Part shown: piece by piece, positions 20,689 to 32,047 of the stretch
Numbering within the stretch: the stretch's first letter is position 1
How the letters are laid out: every line of letters starts with the position of its first letter
DNA from: Phytopythium helicoides
Lineage: Eukaryota; Oomycota; Peronosporomycetes; Pythiales; Pythiaceae
Direction: 5' to 3'
NCBI GenBank assembly: GCA_024867545.1
Contig: JANFNE010000045.1
Location: 186,001-250,000, forward strand
DNA: 64,000 nucleotides
The notes under the pieces: model-generated
The model's input: the letters and a program-made list of their open reading frames with translations, nothing else
The model's database searches: none
Told to the model about the DNA's origin: nothing
Translations under genes and position numbers: made by a program

Positions 20689-21915
20689 GGCTTGAGTTGG
20701 AGAGGATGTCTTCGATAGTTTGTGGCGAAAAGGAATATGAGCAGTTGGCGTTGGTGGTGGCGTTGGTGGAGGCGGAGGCGGTCACTAGAGTGCTACGAAG
20801 ATAGCTTTGTGAACACTGCTAATGTTCATGAATTCTGCAGTTTCTAGCCTAAGGAAATGGTCGAGTCCTACGGTGCATCGTGTAACTACGGCAATCGCTA
20901 TCTCTTCCGATCTTCGGGCATTGGGGCATTGCTAATGCTAGTCATGTTATTGATGGGCAAAAATGGGAACTAGATTGATCCAGATGGACGCTAATCCTTC
21001 AACGTCGATCAATTGAGATCTCCAACGTAAGGCACTCCACACCTTGCTTCTCGTGGGATCTGCTATCTAGATTGATTTTTCTGCCTCTGTTGGTATATCC
21101 TGCTTATAACTATAGCTCAAATTGTGCTCAGATCGGCGAGCTTTAGGCCAACTGGATTGGATGTGTGACTGCTTGCGGTGCAGGTTTGGTGGGTTTTATG
21201 ACTGACTCTCGACCAACTTGATCTGGGGAAAATGAGCTTGCTCTCCTCTGGTTTGCGGGTTCAGCGTATCAACCATTCTACGACTATCACTAACTGTACC
21301 ACGCTTGTTTTCGTGATTGGACCCACGCGTCAACAAGGATTCAACCCGCAATGTGATGACGGTGCGCTTCTAAAGCAAGGGTTCCTCCAAGGAAGTCAGT
21401 GTCATCGTTTCTGCATGAATACGTGAATTGGTTGTCCATGAACTCGTCCCAAACTGATCTTTGAGTGAGAACTAGGAGAACTAGTTTGTGACACTACGAA
21501 TAGTCATGCCTGTCATAAGAAAGTTGGTTCTTGGACTCAAACCTTGTGATGAATTGGATATCCCGGTGGTTTCCATGCATAGAATGAGTGGAATTATGTA
21601 GTATCATGAGTCTTGTGGTGTGCTGGAATGGAAGAAACACTTCATCTGCAGATCGGGACGAAGATGACAGCGTACATGAAGGCATGTTATGCTTGCCGAA
21701 TAAGGTTCGAGCATAGTTGATAGAAAGTGATTTTGCTTTATATACCGTCACATATATGATGTGCCCAGAAGCCAGCTTTGTGAGTCCATGCCACACACTC
21801 ACTTGGAGAATCAATAAGCAACCAAACGATGAAAGCACAAATGTCCACGCCTCACCAATCACGAAGCAGAACCCCCGACGTAAAAATATGGTGAAGTGAG
21901 CGAGAACGTGCTTTC
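20689..21915. other. Upstream region of NLP copy 1 and spacer
   Basis: 20689-20787 is shared with 24211-24309 upstream of copy 2 and includes short GGTGGCGTTGGTGG units. A stretch near 20930-20960 (GGCATTGCTAATGCTAGTCA) recurs at 22440-22462. The rest is AT-rich with no supportable gene. Confidence 0.6.
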
Positions 21916-22315
21916 CTACTGAGAGTTGTCAACGCTGTCCTGCGTGAACGTCGGGGACGAGTCAGGCTTGAACTCGTTTAGCCGGTCCAAGAAAATGCTG
22001 TCCGTCTGAGGGAAGTCGGCACTCCCGTAGTCGTACGAGTTCAAGTCCGAACGCAACTGTTCGTTCGTCACGCCGTCACCTACCATCGTGTACCAGCTCA
22101 CAACCGTAGGCGTGAACCAAGCACCTGACGGGTTCTCAGCATCATCGTCTCCCTCATCACTCTTGGCGAAACGGAAGCAGTGAGTGAGGACTCTCTCGAG
22201 GACCACATTTTTGATAGTATCGAAAGTGGCTAGCGCCACGACTGGCAGAAGGTCATCCTGTTGACGGAGGTTGGCATCTTCATGTACGGCAGCTACAGTG
22301 CAAACTCAGCGAAGA
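21916..22315. pseudogene. Rearranged NLP pseudogene
   Basis: Minus-strand sequence 21919 to about 22194 encodes the C-terminal third of an NLP and is closest to copy 1. From about 22195 to 22313 the homology switches to the plus strand and covers the central part around the heptapeptide. There the first His codon of the motif position is a TAG stop, W is followed by Gln instead of Glu, and several other residues differ. The N-terminal third is absent. The two pieces face opposite directions, so a segment was inverted within a former gene copy. It cannot encode an NLP. Confidence 0.88.
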
Positions 22316-23415
22316 TCGCGTTGCGAGCCGTTGATGACACTGCCAATCCTATGATTAGACTGAGTCGTGCGGGCTGCAAGGAGTCATGTGCTCGTTGTGC
22401 TGTTTCCGGTTGTCACAATCAATAAATCTCGCCCGATCCTCAGGCATTGCTAATGCTAGTCAGGTTTGGGATGGGGCATTGAAGTAATTGGGGCAATCCA
22501 CATCGTAACCTATTGCAGTATCCGGTTACGGTGTGGCAATGCGTCCAAGTTCCATGCGCACAAGATTGGCCAGATTTGTGTGGGCATCCTCCTCATTGCT
22601 CCACCCGAGCGCCGGTGTAACCGGACGTGGTAGAATACGTAGCGATGGATTGATGAATTGGGTGTAGTTCTCTCTCTTTGACCGTGTGTACCCCTGCGTT
22701 CCAAGGACTCTCTCAACTCGCAATGTGTAAATGTGTAATTGCTGTCGGTACTAAGTGTCGTTGCCATCGCAACGCGTGTATGCATATCGTGGAGTCCCGG
22801 TATTACTTAGCGGCTTTGAAAGAGCTCGATGCTTACGAAATACGGATTCCTGGACGATCAGCAACCCCCGTCGACACCGTGTTTGTGCCCCGATACTAAC
22901 TGGTAGCTCTTCATCATTAACCTGATGAGAGCTTTCAGTAGATGAACCGTTTCCCCATAGAAACCTACGGGAGTTAAGGTGCTACGACAGTTTCTGACGT
23001 CATAACGTGTCTATCGTTTGTGCTTTTCATCCCTTCAGATATCCCAGTGCATTTTGCATGGATCTTCAAGAAAGATTCGTTACAGATTGCCACTAACCGG
23101 ATATCCACTCTTTACTCGTGTTCAAAGCAAGAAGTGCAGCAATTGCAAAGGCCGAGAGACCTGAGCAAATTGTGCACAGTGCACTAGTAGGACGACAAAG
23201 TACATCAAGGGAACGGGTGTCTGTTTAATTCGGGCAACTCAAGCGACACCATCCAGGGGACCCACCAGCTCTTTGGACCTACAGCTGACTCGGCCAAATA
23301 ACTCTCTAATCCTCTCAAGTTGAAGTCATTCGTAAATCATTCATTCACAATATCTGGTATCACCAAATCAAAAAACCAATCATGAATATGTAATATCAGC
23401 AAAACACGTGTTCAG
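22316..23415. other. AT-rich spacer between NLP pseudogene and copy 2
   Basis: Apart from the repeated GGCATTGCTAATGCTAGTCA block at about 22440-22462, which also occurs upstream of NLP copy 1, I see no gene or element. Confidence 0.5.
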
Positions 23416-24210
23416 CTACTGAGAGTTGTCAACGCTGTCCTGCGTGAACGTCGGGAACGAGTCAGGCTTGAACTCGTTCAGCTTGTCCACAAAAATGCTG
23501 TCCGTCTGAGGAAAGTTGGCACTCCCGTAGTCGTACGAGTTCAAGTCCGAACGCAACTGCTCGTTCGTCACGCCGTCACCTACCATCGTGTACCAGCTCA
23601 CAATCGTAGGCGTGAACCAAGCACCTGACGGGTTCTCAGCATCATCGTCTCCCTCATCACTCTTGGCGAAACGGAAACAGTGAGTGAGCACGCCATCCTT
23701 GTGGTAGACGAACTTGAGGCGACCATCGGCATTGGTCGGGATCTCCGACGCAGCAGCCGTGCCGACACCCGAGTGTGCACTGTAGCTGCCGTACGTGACG
23801 ACGCCGTTCTCCGTCCACAGAATAACCTTCTCCCAGTCGTGGCGGTGGCCGCTTTCGATATAGTTGAGAATTTGGTCCTTGAGAGCGTAGATGGAGAAGA
23901 AGTGTCCGCAGTAGGTGACGCCGTCGCTGTCGAGGCACGCGTACCGATGGTACAGGTTCGACAGACTGAGGAAGTCATCGCTACGGCAGTCACCCGTGAT
24001 GGTACCCGTGGGTTTGAGTCCTCCGTTCTGTGCGCCAGTACGACTAATGCCGGCGCTGAACAGGCAAGAGTCCGTGTCGATGTCGAACACGGGGTAGATG
24101 GACGAGATGTCGATACCAGAGGGCAGAGCTTCATCGAGCTTGGCGAAGTCATCGGCAGTGGCGATTCCGGCGATGGCGGCTCCAATGGCGAGGTAGCTGG
24201 CGGTCTTCAT
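23416..24210 (-). CDS. NLP: NLP/NPP1 necrosis-inducing-like protein, copy 2
   Basis: Intronless, 264 aa, almost identical to copy 1 through residue about 235, with the same signal peptide, four cysteines and GHRHDWE heptapeptide. The C-terminal segment differs: it reads SANFPQTDSIFVDKLNEF, as in copy 3 on the other side of RPN1, whereas copy 1 has SADFPQTDSIFLDRLNEF. This patchwork indicates exchange between copies. The 5' flank is shared with copy 1 for about 99 bp and then diverges abruptly. Secreted; role on plant membranes inferred from the family. Confidence 0.97.
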   Translation of the reverse strand: MKTASYLAIGAAIAGIATADDFAKLDEALPSGIDISSIYPVFDIDTDSCLFSAGISRTGAQNGGLKPTGTITGDCRSDDFLSLSNLYHRYACLDSDGVTYCGHFFSIYALKDQILNYIESGHRHDWEKVILWTENGVVTYGSYSAHSGVGTAAASEIPTNADGRLKFVYHKDGVLTHCFRFAKSDEGDDDAENPSGAWFTPTIVSWYTMVGDGVTNEQLRSDLNSYDYGSANFPQTDSIFVDKLNEFKPDSFPTFTQDSVDNSQ

Positions 24211-24767
24211 GGCTTGAGTTGGAGAGGATGTCTTCGATAGTTTGTGGCGAAAAGGAATATGAGCAGTTGGCGTTGGTGGTGGCGTTGGTGGAGGCGGAGG
24301 CAGTCGCTACAGACTTGAGATGATCACATTCTCACTGAATTTGCCAGTAGCTACCATATTCATTCGAGGGACTGGAGTCCTACGGGCTCTTAGCGTAACA
24401 TTACTCATTGCAGGACGAGCACCACTGTGATCTATCCTGTGCGATCATCGGTTTGTTTCTAACGAGTCTCCTGACGTTTTGATAGCCCCACCGTTAGCAT
24501 GTAAGGGCAGGGCTGAAAGAGTAGGCAGAACAACGCAGCATCAAGGTTGTTTTACACGTCTGCTTCGAGACTGATTCAACTGGGTGACCACAAGTCTCAG
24601 AGCGGACACCTCCAGTAAAGGCGAGTACTCCGAGCAGTAACAAGCGAAGGTGATTGAAGGGGAGAGCTGCATTGACTCCATAGCTTCTTGAATCGCCCCA
24701 GCAACTCCATCGATAACCCCTACTACCCCGGTATGTCTCTTGCTTGAGCAACCCATTCTTGTGGCGC
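24211..24767. other. Spacer between NLP copy 2 and RPN1
   Basis: Promoter side of NLP copy 2 (shared first 99 bp) and 3' flank of RPN1. No gene seen. Confidence 0.5.
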
Positions 24768-27700
24768 TCAGCTCTCTGGCTCGTAGTCGGGATTCTTTCG
24801 GAGAATCACGACGCCTTCTAGCACATTCGTGAGCGGGAGGTACTCGTCCGTCGCGAGCTCCGCGCGGTCCTTCACGTTGAGTAGCACGGGTGTTGTGTGC
24901 GTCTGGAATCCCGTGATGGACTTCGGTCGGCCAGCCTGGCCCACAATCTCCACCTAGTTTGATTTGACACAACAACCCCTGACTATTAGTACATATTGCT
25001 TCACTTTCACCAACATCAATCGATCAGCGTACCGCTTGGCCAACACGAACTGACACAGGCAGCGGGTTGAGCTCCTCATCAACCGTGATGAGCATTCGCG
25101 GTTGCATGGCCGTGGCTAGCGTGAACAGGATGTAGTGCGACGTGTCCAGAATCGTGTGCTCCATGTCGAGCGCAGCGTGCAAGACCGTCAGCAGCCCACT
25201 CACTGCCACCCGTGACATGATCAAGCGGTCCGAGTGGAACGGGTGCAAGGTGATGAGGCCCTGCAGCAAGACTTCGTTAAAATCGACAGCAAGAAATCGG
25301 CACTGGCTCGAGTTCATCTTACCTTGCCCATGTGAAGCAGTCCCTGTGCGATCCGCACAACAAAGAGATGATTCGCTTCACGGTTGTAGAACTCCGACAA
25401 CTGACGCAGAAGACCCGCCACACGCGAGTTGTTGGTGCCTGCAGACACGAGACCAAGCGCCAGAATAGCGTTCTGCGCCACACCAGCATCCACGTCGTGG
25501 GTCAAGCGCGAGAGTGTGTCGATAAGGGTGTACTCAGGGTTGGAGATGCTCAACAGAGCAAACGCCAGAGGTACAGCGCGGCGCACAGCGACTTCGCCAT
25601 ACTGTAGCAAGTGATCGAACGAGCGCATCGCCATCTCACTGCCAATGTTTTCACCCATCGCAATGAGCGCAATGCCAATCACAGCAACGCTCTGGTGCTG
25701 CGCGGCAACTGGATCTTCAATGTGCTCGGCGCACGTGCGTAGAAGCTGCTGAATCTTGAGGACGTTGCCAGATCCTGCGTATGCACACGTCTCGAGTGTG
25801 ATCGCCAGATATTTTGACATTCGATGCTCAATCGTCTTCGCAGCCTCCAACATCGCCTCCACGCGCTCTTGGCGCCTACGCAAGCGTAAAAGGAAGATGA
25901 ACTTTATCAGCCAATGATCAACAGTAGGCACCAATAGAAACAACATACCCGAGGTAAAGAAGTCCGAGACCAAGTGCGAGGAAACGCGCGCAAGACGAAT
26001 CCAGTTCCGCATCCGAGCTACTCATCAGCCGCTGCATAATCTCGCCTCCTGCTTCTGCGTCGCAAGTTCCAACTTCGACCATGCCAAGCGCGAGCGCGGC
26101 GTAGGCAACTTCTTGGATGTCAGCGTTCTCGTCGGCGTGAGAAACAACTGGAATCAACAATTCAGAAACGTCCTCTCGAGCAGAACCCGCAAAGGCAATG
26201 CCCAGGCCGAGGCACGCTGCACAACGAATCGAGCAGTTGCCTGAGTCAATGTTGTCCGTGAGCAGTGCAAGCGCAGGGTCAATCTCGTTGCGGATGCCTG
26301 CGCTCACAATACCGACCGCCAAGATTGCACCAGCTTTGACATACTCGTCACCAGAGTACAGGAACTTATCGATCTCTGTGATACCCTCTTCCACATTCCA
26401 CAGCATGATCATACCGAGCGAGGCTGCAGCGCTCATCATCCCGTGCTTCTTGTTCTTGTACAGCCATGAGCTTCCTTCAGGAGTCATGAGCTTGTCCGAG
26501 TTGTAACCAGCATTCACAAACGCATTCACAAACGTGGAAGCCAAATTGTGGCGCGCTGAATCTGCAGGCTGCGATCCCGAGTCACGGCTGCGTGCAACAC
26601 TGCCCGTTTCTGACAGGTGCGACTTGTAAATGTCCTCGGGCGTCTTGGCCTCGACAACGTCCAAGTCGCGCGCCAACGCAAGGAACTTGTCGCTGAGTTC
26701 AGTGTTACCAATCATGTCATTTGCCGACACGTCGCTTTCATCCTCAAAGAAGCAGCGCTGGCGACCCAAAATGTAACCCAGCTGATTGCGCACCACCGTA
26801 TCCTTGCACTTCTGGAAGACTTCGGCAACGAGCGCGTCGTCACCCAGGCGAAGTGCAACACGCACCGCATCTGGGTACTGCTCGAGGCGCAAAAAGATCG
26901 AGTAGGCTGTCGTGAGAAGGTTTGAAAGATCCTCTGGGTCCGACATGTAGTCGGCGCAGGCAAGCAGGTACAAGCAGACGCGCTGGTAGTTCTTCTCGTC
27001 GATCTCCTTCGACTCGAGCAGCTTGCTAAGCTGCTGGACCTCGATCAGAATGTCGATGGCCTCGGGCTCGGCGTTGTGCTGCATGTGGAATGGCACAATC
27101 GCGTCCACGATTGCGAGCAGGTCGGACACGTCCGGATCTTCTTGTCCCTCGGCGGTGATGCGCGCGTTGTACTCCTCGCCGACCTCGCCCGCAAGCGAGC
27201 GCACAAACTCGTGGCCCCACGATCCAAGGTCCGTGCTGTTGCCTAGCAGCTTGAACTTGAGGCTCTCTCGCGAGCCCTCCTTGGCCATGGTCATGGCCAG
27301 CACCGCCAGAATGTCGGCAAGCAGCGTCTTGGTGGCTCCGTTCGCGAGCGCCTGTCGAGCATCCGCGTTGTCGTCAGCTCCATCCCCCGCTGTCGCGCAA
27401 GCCTCTGCAACGCACGCTCACCTCGTACGCAGCCTTGAGCGAGTCGTAGGAGGGTCGCAGGAACTTGAGCGGCTTGGGCACCGACGTCATGGAGGACGTG
27501 GCGGTGCGGATCTCTCGGCGCAGCAGCTCGAGCGCCGTCATCTTGACGCCGTCGGCCTCCGCGGCGTCGCACACGCACTTGACGGCCTCCTCCAGCTGCT
27601 CCTTGAGCCTGCGGTCCTCCTCCGACTGCCGAGCACGTGAGATCTCCACCCGCGACAGGCGGCGGCAACCGCGGCGCACGCACCAGCTCCTCCTCTGCAG

Positions 27701-27809
27701 GCGCCTCGGGCCCCGCGGCCTCGGGCTGCAGCGCCGCCAGCTCCTCCGGCGAGCGCTTCTTCCCCGCCGGGTCCTTGGCCGGCACGTCCACCTTGGCGGC
27801 GTCCTTCAT
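24768..27809 (-). CDS. RPN1: RPN1 (PSMD2), 26S proteasome non-ATPase regulatory subunit, 6 exons
   Basis: RPN1 is the large base subunit that docks ubiquitin receptors and shuttle factors on the 19S proteasome. Model: 27684-27809, 27422-27625, 25949-27351, 25323-25875, 25033-25260 and 24768-24953. Introns are 58-79 nt with consistent phases, giving 899 aa. Signatures in order are [15 protein letters not shown] near residue 90, [27 protein letters not shown], and the proteasome/cyclosome repeats (for example [20 protein letters not shown], then [16 protein letters not shown]). The C-terminus has [18 protein letters not shown] and [13 protein letters not shown]. It is a housekeeping island inside the NLP cluster; two ATTGGYCAAAA motifs lie upstream. 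Confidence 0.97.
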
Positions 27810-27893
27810 CTCGCGATCCAGCTGCCGCTTGTTCCTTCCGCTTCCGCTTGCGCTGTTGCCGCGCGGAGGGGGGAAGCGGCCTCGGCGGGAGGA

Positions 27894-27904
27894 TTTTGGC
27901 CAAT
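27894..27904 (-). promoter_or_regulatory. ATTGGYCAAAA motif 1 upstream of RPN1
   Basis: ATTGGCCAAAA on the RPN1 strand, about 86 bp before its ATG. Confidence 0.55.
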
Positions 27905-27924
27905 CGGACGGAGGAAAGACGCAC

Positions 27925-27935
27925 TTTTGACCAAT
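27925..27935 (-). promoter_or_regulatory. ATTGGYCAAAA motif 2 upstream of RPN1
   Basis: ATTGGTCAAAA on the RPN1 strand, 31 bp upstream of motif 1 (about three helical turns). Confidence 0.55.
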
Positions 27936-28757
27936 TGAAGCGCAGACACCGGTCGCCGCGAAAAGATCCAAGATCGTCCCTAGTGTCCCTAACGAAAACA
28001 CAAGATCGTCCCTCGCGTCCCGAGCTTAGGAGAAGGCACTGTGGGGTTTCGATTAGAAGACCTAGAGCGCTCTGTTGGGGGAATTTAGGTACCGAGTGAC
28101 TTGCGCTTCAACTCGCCTGAGCCAGTGCCGTGACACGTAACAAACTGGACTCCCCAAGATGTGTACGTAGCCCTCGATCCGTCTCGTATGCCTCGTGGAG
28201 GCCTTGCGTCTTCACCAAACACTGCATTACGGACACTGCTCAGCGACGACCTGGCACTCGGCTCAAGTCTGCCAAGAGTGGCTCCTCTGTGAACAATTGC
28301 TGCAGATTCACGCGCAACGTTGCAAATGAAGCGATGCAATGCGAGAGCGCCTTTACTCGGTGAGGGACGCGACGACATCTTGGTGCTGTGGATAGTCAAG
28401 CGAGGCGAGTACTACTGTAGACTCGACATGGCAGAGGCGTAAGTCGCGGCAGCGGCTTTGGGCACCACCTGGTTGTAAGCAACGCCCGAAAGGATCGGGT
28501 GTGATGGCTGGAGGATACAATCTGCTGGGCTGGAACCTCATGCCCACGAAGCGCTAGTGATCTGCGCTCAATCCCCGAACCAATGCTCCTAAATGAAGCG
28601 GTCGTTCATTCCTATCCAGTCTGGATGTCATGGGACCTGTCACCACGGCTCACTTCTTGGCGCGCTGACGAGCTAGAGGCTAGATTAGATCGATCAATAA
28701 CTCGATCACTATTCGATTCTCCACCGAGCCAGCAACTGCTCCCGTCCGACGCCAGTC

Positions 28758-29552
28758 ATGAAGACCGCCAGCTACCTCGCCATTGGGGCCGCCATCGCCG
28801 GAATCGCCACTGCCGACAACTTCGCCAAGCTCGATGAAGCTCTGCCCTCTGGTATCGACATCTCGTCCATCTACCCCGTGTTCGATATCGACACGGACTC
28901 TTGCCTGTTCAGCGCCGGCATTAGTCGTACTGGCGCACAGAACGGAGGACTCAAGCCCAGTGGCAGTCTGACTGGCAGCTGCCGTGATGACGACTTCCTC
29001 AATCTGTCGAACCTGTACCATCGGTACGCGTGCCTCGACAGCGACGGCGTCACCTACTGCGGACACTTCTTCTCCATCTACGCTCTCAAGGATCAAATTC
29101 TGAATGGTATTGAGAGTGGTCACCGCCACGACTGGGAGAAGGTTATCCTGTGGACGGAGAACGGCGTCGTCACGTACGGCAGCTACAGTGCACACTCGGG
29201 TGTCGGCACGGCTGCTGCGTCGGAGATCCCGACCAATGCCGATGGTCGCCTCAAGTTCGTCTACCACAAGGATGGCGTGCTCACTCACTGTTTCCGTTTC
29301 GCCAAGAGTGATGAGGGAGACGATGATGCTGAGAACCCGTCAGGTGCTTGGTTCACGCCTACGATTGTGAGCTGGTACACGATGGTAGGTGACGGCGTGA
29401 CGAACGAGCAGTTGCGTTCGGACTTGAACTCGTACGACTACGGAAGTGCCAACTTTCCTCAGACGGACAGCATTTTTGTGGACAAGCTGAACGAGTTCAA
29501 GCCTGACTCGTTCCCGACGTTCACGCAGGACAGCGTTGACAACTCCCAGTAA
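28758..29552 (+). CDS. NLP: NLP/NPP1 necrosis-inducing-like protein, copy 3
   Basis: Intronless, 264 aa, the first NLP on the plus strand. Signal peptide is the same as copies 1 and 2, and the heptapeptide GHRHDWE is intact at residues 121-127. It shares long DNA stretches with copies 1-2 despite lying on the other side of RPN1 in opposite orientation, so the RPN1 segment is flanked by inverted NLP copies. Distinct residues occur at GSLTGSCRDDDF and LNGIESG. Secreted; function inferred from family. Confidence 0.97.
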   Translation: MKTASYLAIGAAIAGIATADNFAKLDEALPSGIDISSIYPVFDIDTDSCLFSAGISRTGAQNGGLKPSGSLTGSCRDDDFLNLSNLYHRYACLDSDGVTYCGHFFSIYALKDQILNGIESGHRHDWEKVILWTENGVVTYGSYSAHSGVGTAAASEIPTNADGRLKFVYHKDGVLTHCFRFAKSDEGDDDAENPSGAWFTPTIVSWYTMVGDGVTNEQLRSDLNSYDYGSANFPQTDSIFVDKLNEFKPDSFPTFTQDSVDNSQ

Positions 29553-30284
29553 ATACTGCGCAGCATCACTTGCTGTGGTGCTTTCTTATGCGAAGTGAAT
29601 GAAGAGTTTGTATGTATGAAAGTGCTTGCACGATGTATCCCCGTTAGAACTGCCTGGGTATCAACAGTGCTTGTTCACTTGACACGCGGCGTTTCACAAG
29701 CAAGCGATCCGTACGAGGTTATTCATTCCCATCCTGGCTGCACTGCGCAATGCCGTGCTGCTCAATCGATCGAGTCCTGTGCAACCACAGCACATCAATG
29801 CACATACACGTAGCCGTGTCGCGTTGCATAACAAAAAGGCTCGACTCATCAAAGTCATGGATGAGATTGAGTTGCAGATCTATCTTCAAGATCGGCAAGG
29901 TTGTCGTGATGCGTGAGTAATAACTGCCATCTCAACAGCAAGCAAGTTGAAACTTTCTCTCAGTCAGTGTGCCCTCAACGTCGTTTGCATGGTGCCCATC
30001 TCGGTGACACTGACCCACGAGTAGACGATGTGCGGTTCCCAACTCGTGATGCAGCGTACGTATGCAGCAATGGACTGTGTGCCCTCCTCCGGCCGTGGCA
30101 TTGCAGTCAACATAAATTGGGGTCGATTAGGAAATTAATTGCTCCATTCGCAGGCTCCGGACAGCAAAAAGATTCGGTTCCCTCACGACGGCCACGTCGG
30201 TTTGGCTCCAGCTTGTCATTCTGCGATTCACCGCCTCCAGCTCAAATCTCCAGCTACTCAGACGACTACGCATAGAACACCGCC
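29553..30284. other. Spacer between NLP copies 3 and 4
   Basis: No gene. The last about 70 bp before copy 4 are promoter-like: TCATTCTGCGATTCACCGCC at 30216-30235 resembles the oomycete initiator and is shared with copy 5. Confidence 0.5.
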
Positions 30285-31070
30285 ATGAAGTTCATCAGCG
30301 CCCTCATCGCTGCCACCGCCATGCTCGCTGGTGTCACCACCGCCGACGACTTTGCCAAGCTCGACCAGGCGCTGCCCTCGGGAATCGACATCTCCTCCAT
30401 CACGCCGCTCTTCGACATTGACACGGACTCATGTCTGTTTAGCGCCGGTATTAGCCGCACGGGTGCTCAGAACGGTGGCCTGAACCCCACTGGATCGCTG
30501 ACTGGCGGCTGCCGCAACGGAAACTTCCTCAACCTGTCGAACCTGTACCACCGCTACGCGTGCCTGACGAGTGGCAACACCAAGTACTGTGGCCACTTTT
30601 TTTCGGCCTACACGCTCAAGGACCAAATCGTCAGCGGAGTCAAGAGCGGCCACCGCCACGACTGGGAGAAGGTCATTGTCTGGACCGAGAACGGCGTTCC
30701 AACGTATGGCAGCTACAGCGCTCACTCGGGCGTGGGTACCGCTGCCGCGTCGAGCATTCCTCGCCAGAACAACCACCTCAAGTTCGTCTACCACAAGGAC
30801 GGCGCTCTGACTCATGCCATGCGCTTTGCCAAGTCGGGCGAAGCGGCGGAGAACCCGACGGGTGCTTGGTTCACGCCGACGATTGTGAGCTGGTACACGA
30901 TGAAGGGTGACGGCGTCAGCAACCAGCAGCTGCGCGACAAGCTCAACTCGTACGATTACGGCAGCGCCAACTTCCCTCACAACGATGGCCGCTTCCTCGG
31001 GGCGCTCAACCAGTTCAAGCCGGCGTCGTTCCCGACCTTTACGCAGGCGAGCGTTGACAACTCAAAGTAA
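30285..31070 (+). CDS. NLP: NLP/NPP1 necrosis-inducing-like protein, copy 4
   Basis: Intronless, 261 aa. Signal peptide MKFISALIAATAMLAGVTTA, then the mature protein with LDQALPSGIDISS, four conserved cysteines, GHRHDWE and VIVWTENG. Near the C-terminus it reads SANFPHNDGRFLGALNQFKP, a version shared with copies 9-11 rather than with its neighbour copy 5. Its first 80 codons and start region are closely related to copy 5. Secreted; family role inferred. Confidence 0.97.
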   Translation: MKFISALIAATAMLAGVTTADDFAKLDQALPSGIDISSITPLFDIDTDSCLFSAGISRTGAQNGGLNPTGSLTGGCRNGNFLNLSNLYHRYACLTSGNTKYCGHFFSAYTLKDQIVSGVKSGHRHDWEKVIVWTENGVPTYGSYSAHSGVGTAAASSIPRQNNHLKFVYHKDGALTHAMRFAKSGEAAENPTGAWFTPTIVSWYTMKGDGVSNQQLRDKLNSYDYGSANFPHNDGRFLGALNQFKPASFPTFTQASVDNSK

Positions 31071-32047
31071 GCGTCTAGGCTGCGCAGGAAAGTTCGTCGT
31101 GAGATTGTTGGGTCTATCCTGATACCGCACGCTGCATCGTCGAGTTTGATGTCGAGCGATTCAATCATTTCGACAGCTTTATTCCTGTCTTTGATGCGTT
31201 CAGTGTTGCACTTGATGCTGCCCAAGTGAAACTGGCGGAGACAGCAAACAGGCGAGCGGTTATAGAGTTTGGTGTACTAATTCCCGTTTGCCTACGTTTA
31301 TCCTTTCCTTTCCTTGGTGTTGACTGACATTTGAGTGGAGATTTCAACTGACACACAGTGTCCAACCTCCTCCAGCATGCAGATGTTGCGCACAGTGGAC
31401 AGTGTCCGTGTCATGAGCCACGGACTCAGATTCAACTCACCAATGGCACTTTGGTGAGGGCTTGAGCTCTGGCATAACACTAAGGCATTTGCGTAATCCA
31501 CGACAGCAACCGGCATGAGCACGGGACTGCAATTTCAAATCTCACGAGAGAGGCCGAGTGCCACCGAGCCGTCTCATAGCGAGGGAACGAGTACTATGCG
31601 CGTTTTCTCGACGCCGCGGGTCCCCGTCGGCCACGAGTTTTGAATCTGCGGCGGAATCTTGAGCAAGATCAGCGTGCAGATCGAGGCTCAAGCCCGACAA
31701 GCTGTTGACAGGTCGTCGCTGTCTGCCGTGAGTACATAGCAGTTGCGGGCGTGTGAACAACATGAGCGCATCTCGGTGACTCCTCAGTGAACTCTGTCCA
31801 GTCTACCGCACTGCTGGACGGTCTGACTTCTTTCCGAAACCGAACTTCACCGCGCCAATCGCGCATCGCCGTTCCCACACATCCTCCCACCGTTCGGCTG
31901 CGCATCCAATGGCCGCCGCCTCAATTTTACCGATCCACTTACAGTGAAACGGGCTGCCGTCATCGACGTCTGCTGACAGCTCACTCTGCGATTCACCGCC
32001 TCCAGCTCAAGTCGCCAGCCTCCCACCGCCCAGCCAGTTCGAAGATC
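31071..32047. other. Spacer between NLP copies 4 and 5
   Basis: No gene. The 60 bp before copy 5 (TCACTCTGCGATTCACCGCC at 31981-32000) repeat the copy 4 leader and mark the probable transcription start. Confidence 0.5.

Larger units (their letters stand above)
27810..28757. promoter_or_regulatory. Divergent spacer RPN1 / NLP copy 3
   Basis: The first about 130 bp hold the two RPN1 motifs. The remainder is the 5' flank of NLP copy 3. Open frames here look random and I support no gene. Confidence 0.5.

Noticed and set aside
31787..32047. Upstream extension of the NLP copy 5 frame
   Set aside because: The extension lacks family similarity and covers the leader shared with copy 4; the Met at 32048 gives a proper signal peptide.
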